Of a stretch of DNA of 9,564 nucleotides, positions 5,914 to 9,564 are shown piece after piece. Positions within the stretch are counted from its first letter, which is position 1; each line of letters opens with the position of its first letter. A program made the position numbers and the translations under genes. Under the pieces are notes generated by a model that did not search any database, was not told where the DNA came from, and saw nothing but the letters and a program-made list of their open reading frames with translations. The stretch spans positions 652,162 through 661,725 of the forward strand of contig CM001047.1 of NCBI GenBank assembly GCA_000183865.1, given 5' to 3'. This DNA comes from Listeria marthii FSL S4-120. GTDB lineage: Bacteria > Bacillota > Bacilli > Lactobacillales > Listeriaceae.

Positions 5914-5929
5914 GCGGAAAAAGGGGTAT
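5904..5929 (+). promoter_or_regulatory. Candidate sigma-B promoter for the YjdF-like gene
   Basis: GTTT (5904-5907) and GGGTAT (5924-5929) are 16 bases apart, within the GTTT-N13-17-GGGWAT pattern used for Listeria sigma-B promoters. The predicted start near 5938 would leave a leader of about 17 nt just containing the TTGGAG ribosome site (5941-5946). No better sigma-A promoter is visible in the 41 bases after the frvA terminator. The short motif can arise by chance. Confidence 0.4.
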
Positions 5930-5954
5930 TGCATGATAGATTGGAGATGAGTGC

Positions 5955-6683
5955 ATGAAGAAAATCAACTGGACACAATGGATAGCACTATTTGTTTTTG
6001 CATCAATGGGGATTTCCGTGGTCTTTACTATTTACGAAATTTTCACCGCACCAATAAAGCAACCGGCAACCGGGCCGCATGTGACATTACGAGGGGATTA
6101 TATATTTTTACTATTTGAAATTTTGTTAGGAATTTTTATTTTGCTGTTACCTTCGATTATTGCACGTCGCTTCAAATTTGAAATACCGGGTCTTGTGTAC
6201 ATTTTATTTATTGTCTTTTTATACGGCTCGATTTATCTTGGGACTGTTCAAAAATTCTACTCAACCGTGCCACATTGGGATAAAATTTTACATACTTTTA
6301 GTGGGGCGATGCTTGGGGCAATTGGTTTTTCGTTTGTCAGCTTGCTTAACGCTAACGACAAAGTAGTGATGAAACTGAAACCGGGTTTTATCGCTGTATT
6401 CGCGTTTTGTTTCGCGGTAACGATGGGAGCTTTCTGGGAAGTATATGAATATACGTTTGACGGGTTTCTCAATCTGAATATGCAGCGTTATAACCTATCT
6501 AACGGCACTCCGCTCACTGGTCGTGCAGCATTAGAAGACACGATGACAGATATTATTGTCGACATTATCGGCGCGTTATTTATCGTCATTGTTGGCTATT
6601 TTGCACTGAAAAAAGGCCGACCTTGGATGGAACGTTTTGAATTCAAACGAAAAAATTGGAAAAAAGAACCGAAGAAAAAATAA
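5955..6683 (+). CDS. YjdF-like (DUF2238) integral membrane protein
   Basis: Membrane protein of 242 residues and unknown function. Hydrophobic helices are at about 8-29, 47-70, 78-97, 112-131, 144-162 and 198-218, followed by a strongly basic tail (KRKNWKKEPKKK). Conserved polar residues typical of the YjdF/DUF2238 family lie within or beside the helices: HWDKILH (107-113), WEVYEYTFD (161-169) and EDTMTDIIVDIIGA (194-207). The regular placement of H, D, E and W in membrane segments suggests a metal site or an active site, but no activity is established that I know of. TTGGAG lies 8 nt before the ATG. It is monocistronic, with frvA and the aldolase gene each separated by a terminator. It may be stress-induced if the sigma-B-like motif upstream is real. 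Confidence 0.75.
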   Translation: MKKINWTQWIALFVFASMGISVVFTIYEIFTAPIKQPATGPHVTLRGDYIFLLFEILLGIFILLLPSIIARRFKFEIPGLVYILFIVFLYGSIYLGTVQKFYSTVPHWDKILHTFSGAMLGAIGFSFVSLLNANDKVVMKLKPGFIAVFAFCFAVTMGAFWEVYEYTFDGFLNLNMQRYNLSNGTPLTGRAALEDTMTDIIVDIIGALFIVIVGYFALKKGRPWMERFEFKRKNWKKEPKKK

Positions 6684-6690
6684 TCGCAAC

Positions 6691-6723
6691 AAAGCATCTG
6701 TGCGTCTATGCAGATGCTTTTTT
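6691..6723 (+). terminator. Rho-independent terminator of the YjdF-like gene
   Basis: A perfect 10-bp stem AAAGCATCTG/CAGATGCTTT (6691-6700 with 6711-6720), 10-base loop, then T to 6723. A second, weaker 6-bp inverted repeat AGTTGT/ACAACT (6724-6729, 6742-6747) follows directly. Confidence 0.9.
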
Positions 6724-6764
6724 AGTTGTACAAAAGCGCCAACAACTTTGGGGCTGAGAAACAA

Positions 6765-6793
6765 TTGACTGGATCTTAGAACTTTTCTACACT
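6765..6793 (+). promoter_or_regulatory. Sigma-A promoter of the transaldolase-family gene
   Basis: -35 TTGACT (6765-6770) and -10 TACACT (6788-6793) with 17-base spacing; predicted leader about 28 nt. Confidence 0.65.
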
Positions 6794-6827
6794 TAAAATG
6801 AGAAGAAAACTTTGAAGGAGTGAGGAA

Positions 6828-7478
6828 ATGTTTTTAGATACGGGGAATTTAGAGGAAATAAAGAAAGCGCTTCAATTTCCGTTTTTTGAAGGTGTGACTA
6901 CTAATCCGACCATTTTATTAAAGGAAAATCAGCCGAGAAAAACGCATATCGCCAACATTCCCGCGAAATTGGTATTTGTTCAAGCTGCTGGGCTAACGGA
7001 AGCTGAAATCTGGGAAGACGTAGCGCGAATTCAAGCAATTGAGCCGGCGAAAGATACGACGATTGGTTTGAAAATTCCAGCCCATGAAGCTGGCATCAAA
7101 GTGATCGCTAAAGTGCGCGCTGAGTTTCCTGAGGCAATCATTCTCGCAACCGCGATTTTCTCATCCGAACAAGGCTACATTGCCGCACTTTCCGGGGCAG
7201 ATTATTTAGCGCCGTACTACAATCGTATGGAAGTGAGCGGATTAGATGCAGCAAAAACAATAGAAGAATTACGCTTCGTGCTAGATTTGCAAGGACTTGA
7301 AGACGTGAAAATCATGGGAGCCAGTTTTAAAAATAGTCGTCAAATCATGCAGGCTCTAGCAAGTGGGGCAGATACCGTTACAATCAGCTACGACTTATTC
7401 TTACAAATGATGAACAAGCCACTGGCACTTGAAAGCATCGAAAAATTTAACGAACATCAAGCTGCTTTACCAAAATGA
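6828..7478 (+). CDS. Small transaldolase / fructose-6-phosphate aldolase family protein (FSA/TalC-like)
   Basis: Cytosolic class I (Schiff-base) aldolase of 216 residues, the length of the decameric FSA/TalC subfamily and well short of classical TalB. Catalytic Lys is K82 in GLKIPAHEAG. Aligning by eye with E. coli FSA, D4, TTN (24-26), T108, S166 and the APYYNRM segment are all present. The two positions that separate the activities look FSA-like: Q52 where transaldolases carry Glu, and Y130 where transaldolases carry Phe. The usual database name would be transaldolase, so this distinction matters for the pathway: pentose phosphate exchange or cleavage/formation of fructose 6-phosphate from dihydroxyacetone and glyceraldehyde 3-phosphate. 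GAAGGAGTGAGG precedes the ATG. It has its own promoter and terminator and converges with ltaP. Confidence 0.88.
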   Translation: MFLDTGNLEEIKKALQFPFFEGVTTNPTILLKENQPRKTHIANIPAKLVFVQAAGLTEAEIWEDVARIQAIEPAKDTTIGLKIPAHEAGIKVIAKVRAEFPEAIILATAIFSSEQGYIAALSGADYLAPYYNRMEVSGLDAAKTIEELRFVLDLQGLEDVKIMGASFKNSRQIMQALASGADTVTISYDLFLQMMNKPLALESIEKFNEHQAALPK

Positions 7479-7480
7479 GC

Positions 7481-7521
7481 AAAAAAGGAAGTATCTAGCA
7501 AATCCGGATACTTCCTTTTTT
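7481..7521. terminator. Bidirectional terminator between the aldolase gene and ltaP
   Basis: A perfect 15-bp inverted repeat (7481-7495 with 7507-7521) with six A at one end and six T at the other and an 11-base loop. It serves both convergent genes; the ltaP stop codon (TAA, minus, 7522-7520) overlaps its edge. Confidence 0.93.
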
Positions 7522-9340
7522 ATTTATCTTCGTCCCGTAATGGTAAATTGTTTACGTAGCTATCGGAATACTGCAAGAGTTTTCGGCTTGCGTCAAAGCG
7601 TTTCTTGACTTCGCTTGAAAGTTCTTTATTCGTGCCGTCATAGTTCGTTGCTGCACCAGTTTCAAAACTTTCGTCTGGTTGGTACATATACGAATTGGTG
7701 AAATAGCTTCCTTCTGGCATTGTATAGCGTTCGGGAACGTAATTGTTGGATGAATTGAGAATATCAGTACCGAACATAATTTGGTCGCCGGTTTTAATAC
7801 CAAGTAAATTCATCACAGTTGGCATAATATCAATTTCGCCGCCAACATTTTTGATTTCGCCAGGGTTTTCCATGCCTGGATAGTGCAAGAAGAACGGGAT
7901 ACGGTAATCATCAGCCGGGTCAGCTTTAAGCTCGGTAGAACGATTGACGTATTTTTTTTGTTCCTCAGGTAGTTGATCGGTTTTGATAATGTGATGATCG
8001 CCGTAGAAAACAACTACAGAATCGTCCCAAATGCCGCTATCTTTCAGTTTTTGAATGAACTGGCCAAGTTGTTTATCCGCATAATGAACTGCTTCAAAAT
8101 AGTTACCAAGCTCGGTATCTTTTAAATCATCTGGTAAAGCAATTTCTCGCTTATCTTCTGGAATATCAAATGGCATATGGCTACTTACGCTAATCAATTG
8201 CGCATAGAATTTTTGGTTATTTTTATATTGCTCTTCTAAAATCGGGAAGGCTTTATTGTAAAGCACTTCATCACTTGGAGAGAAGCCAATCACATCTTCA
8301 TCGCCAAAGAATTTACGATCATAAAACTTATCAAATCCAACTGCAGGGTAAAATTCATCACGATTGTAAAAACTAGCGTCATTTGTATGGAAGGTCGCGG
8401 TTTTATAATCATTTTTACCAAGCAAACGTGGCATGGACGGGATTACCCGATCGCCGTATGTTTGGGTGTTGGTGTAGTAACCGCTTGGGAAAGTCGACGT
8501 ATAAACCGACCATTCCGCATCGGCTGTATTGGATTTAGAAACCGTTTGGAAAAATTGGTTGGAATACATTGTTTCGTTTTGTAAACTGTCTAAGGTTGGC
8601 GTAATTGACTGACCATCAATTTTGACGTTCGTTAAATTACGCTGGAACGACTCGAGTTGAACAATGATAAGATTTTTACCTTTAGCGGCACCGAAGTAAT
8701 CGGGATTCGACTTGACGGTCACACCTTTAATATCATTGACGTTTTTGGCGGTAATATCAGCGGCTTTTACATGGTCGGCGCCAGTAAGTGCGGTACTAAT
8801 ATTAAACGTGAAAATCCCCATTCGTTTTGCTCGCTTGGAGTCACTGATAATGTTTTGCTGCATCATGAAATAAGTAAAACCACTTAAAACAAGCAAAGTG
8901 CTTACAAAAGATACACCATAAACGCGGCTAGTTATACGAAATGACGGGAACTCGTGCCCTTTTTTTATGTTGAAGTAAAGAATAAATGGTAGTAAAACGA
9001 TATCTAGAATGTATAACCAGTCAGTTCCGTTTAACAGACTTGTCGCACTGTTTTTAACGACGCCAACTTCACCGATAAGAGAGAAGCTGTGGTAAGTCGG
9101 AACTTCATTATAAAACCGGGCATAAAGCACACAAACGAGCATTAAAATCCCAATGAATAAAGACATTCCTGCATACCAATAAATATGCGAACGAACCGGT
9201 GCAAATAAATGAATCAGTCCAAGAAGTAATACGATAAACAGCAGGTCCATTCCAAGTGCCAAGAAGTTAGGATCTTTAAAAATCTGGAAATAGGCAAAAG
9301 TGAACTTACCAATAATTAATAAAAAATAAAATAAAATCAA
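7520..9340 (-). CDS. ltaP: LtaP, lipoteichoic acid primase (LtaS-type sulfatase-fold membrane enzyme)
   Basis: Membrane-anchored, extracellular glycerol-phosphate transferase of the LtaS family. LtaP adds the first glycerol phosphate from phosphatidylglycerol to the glycolipid anchor, which LtaS then extends. Positions below count from an in-frame ATG at 9361. Five N-terminal helices lie at about 5-25, 36-54, 59-81, 114-131 and 147-167. A linker then leads to the sulfatase domain (about 225-540) with metal and catalytic residues E237 (QLESFQ), nucleophile T279 (SNTADAEW), H396 (SSHMPF) and D455-H456 (YGDHH). Start choice: the ATG at 9361 has no ribosome site, but AAAGAGGA (9354-9347) lies 6-7 nt before an in-frame TTG at 9340, giving 606 residues instead of 613. 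LtaP rather than LtaS is inferred from the recalled Listeria gene order (lmo0644), and it cannot be proved from domain content alone. Confidence 0.88.
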   Translation of the reverse strand: MILFYFLLIIGKFTFAYFQIFKDPNFLALGMDLLFIVLLLGLIHLFAPVRSHIYWYAGMSLFIGILMLVCVLYARFYNEVPTYHSFSLIGEVGVVKNSATSLLNGTDWLYILDIVLLPFILYFNIKKGHEFPSFRITSRVYGVSFVSTLLVLSGFTYFMMQQNIISDSKRAKRMGIFTFNISTALTGADHVKAADITAKNVNDIKGVTVKSNPDYFGAAKGKNLIIVQLESFQRNLTNVKIDGQSITPTLDSLQNETMYSNQFFQTVSKSNTADAEWSVYTSTFPSGYYTNTQTYGDRVIPSMPRLLGKNDYKTATFHTNDASFYNRDEFYPAVGFDKFYDRKFFGDEDVIGFSPSDEVLYNKAFPILEEQYKNNQKFYAQLISVSSHMPFDIPEDKREIALPDDLKDTELGNYFEAVHYADKQLGQFIQKLKDSGIWDDSVVVFYGDHHIIKTDQLPEEQKKYVNRSTELKADPADDYRIPFFLHYPGMENPGEIKNVGGEIDIMPTVMNLLGIKTGDQIMFGTDILNSSNNYVPERYTMPEGSYFTNSYMYQPDESFETGAATNYDGTNKELSSEVKKRFDASRKLLQYSDSYVNNLPLRDEDK

Positions 9341-9397
9341 CTGAATTCCTCTTTCTAGCATGCTTTGTGACGAATACGCACAAATCCATTCCTTCTA

Positions 9398-9426
9398 ATT
9401 TTAGCTCAATCGTGCGAACAGTGCAA
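9398..9426 (-). promoter_or_regulatory. Candidate ltaP promoter
   Basis: On the minus strand, -35 TTGCAC (9426-9421, weak) and -10 TAAAAT (9403-9398, 5 of 6) with 17-base spacing. The leader to TTG 9340 would be about 50 nt. Confidence 0.45.
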
Positions 9427-9491
9427 ATCATGAAAGATGATTCTGATATATTTGGGTAATAGGTTCTAGTTTAGGAAAGATTAATTAGTTT

Positions 9492-9509
9492 TTGTGTTTT
9501 TTTTCACAA
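9492..9509 (+). promoter_or_regulatory. TTGTG-N8-CACAA palindrome upstream of the right-hand promoter
   Basis: A perfect outer dyad TTGTG/CACAA spans 18 bp with an all-T centre and ends 5 bases before the -35. The size and arms fit the redox repressor Rex (TTGTGAANNNNTTCACAA). It is also one base from a Crp/Fnr-type TGTGA-N6-TCACA site. The T tract breaks the inner symmetry expected for Rex. Confidence 0.4.
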
Positions 9510-9514
9510 CTCTA

Positions 9515-9543
9515 TTGACCTTTAAAGTGTAAAAGTATACTAT
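9515..9543 (+). promoter_or_regulatory. Promoter for a gene beyond the right edge
   Basis: -35 TTGACC (9515-9520) with -10 TACTAT at 9538-9543 (17-base spacing), or TATACT at 9536-9541 (15-base spacing). The window ends in AAAAAGGT, which may be the start of a ribosome binding site. No coding sequence of the downstream gene is included. Confidence 0.7.
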
Positions 9544-9564
9544 TTTAGAAGACAATAAAAAGGT

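Noticed and set aside
6724..6747. Second inverted repeat after the YjdF terminator as an operator
   Set aside because: Only 6 bp with a 12-base loop, and 18 bases from the -35 of the next gene; not distinguishable from chance.
8387..8887. Plus-strand open frames opposite ltaP
   Set aside because: They lie wholly inside the well-supported minus-strand sulfatase-domain gene and have no RBS or family pattern.
9343..9391. Upstream overlapping ORF beginning at the minus-strand ATG in GGAATGG before ltaP
   Set aside because: AAGGA directly abuts the ATG with no spacing, and the frame runs out of phase into ltaP; there is no evidence that it is translated.

Overview
The window reads as ordinary low-GC Firmicutes chromosome, almost certainly Listeria and most likely L. 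monocytogenes. I infer this from the gene set and order (iron-efflux P-type ATPase FrvA, YjdF-like membrane protein, small transaldolase-family enzyme, LTA primase LtaP), matched from memory to the region around lmo0635-lmo0644; no search was run. I see no phage, IS, transposon, CRISPR or conjugative genes.

Layout. Positions 1-80 hold the tail of an upstream gene and its terminator. A HAD phosphatase (126-830) follows. Next is a two-gene operon: an Rrf2-family regulator (935-1351) and a His-rich SAM methyltransferase (1363-1956). It ends in a long hairpin that also terminates a tRNA-Ser(CGA) gene on the minus strand (2025-2114). Divergent from the tRNA is a DUF3267 membrane zincin (2199-2732), then an aldo/keto reductase (2796-3713). 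A 265-base regulatory region precedes frvA (3979-5859). Then come a YjdF/DUF2238 membrane protein (5955-6683) and a small transaldolase/fructose-6-phosphate-aldolase-family enzyme (6828-7478). The latter converges, through a shared perfect hairpin, on ltaP (7520-9340, minus). The last 200 bases hold the ltaP promoter and a divergent promoter for a gene beyond the window.

Most genes are single transcription units with their own terminator. The clearest functional theme is metal and redox homeostasis: a putative redox or metal-sensing Rrf2 regulator with a His-rich methyltransferase, an NAD(P)H-dependent oxidoreductase, and the Fe(II) exporter FrvA. The frvA control region is the richest part of the window. 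It has a Fur-like box upstream of a strong sigma-A promoter, a near-consensus PerR box just downstream of the promoter, an intrinsic terminator inside the leader, and a second Fur-like box next to the ribosome binding site. I found no convincing undescribed multi-gene system. The best leads are this layered control, a possible short RNA or attenuator in the frvA leader, and residues that place the annotated-type 'transaldolase' nearer to fructose-6-phosphate aldolase.
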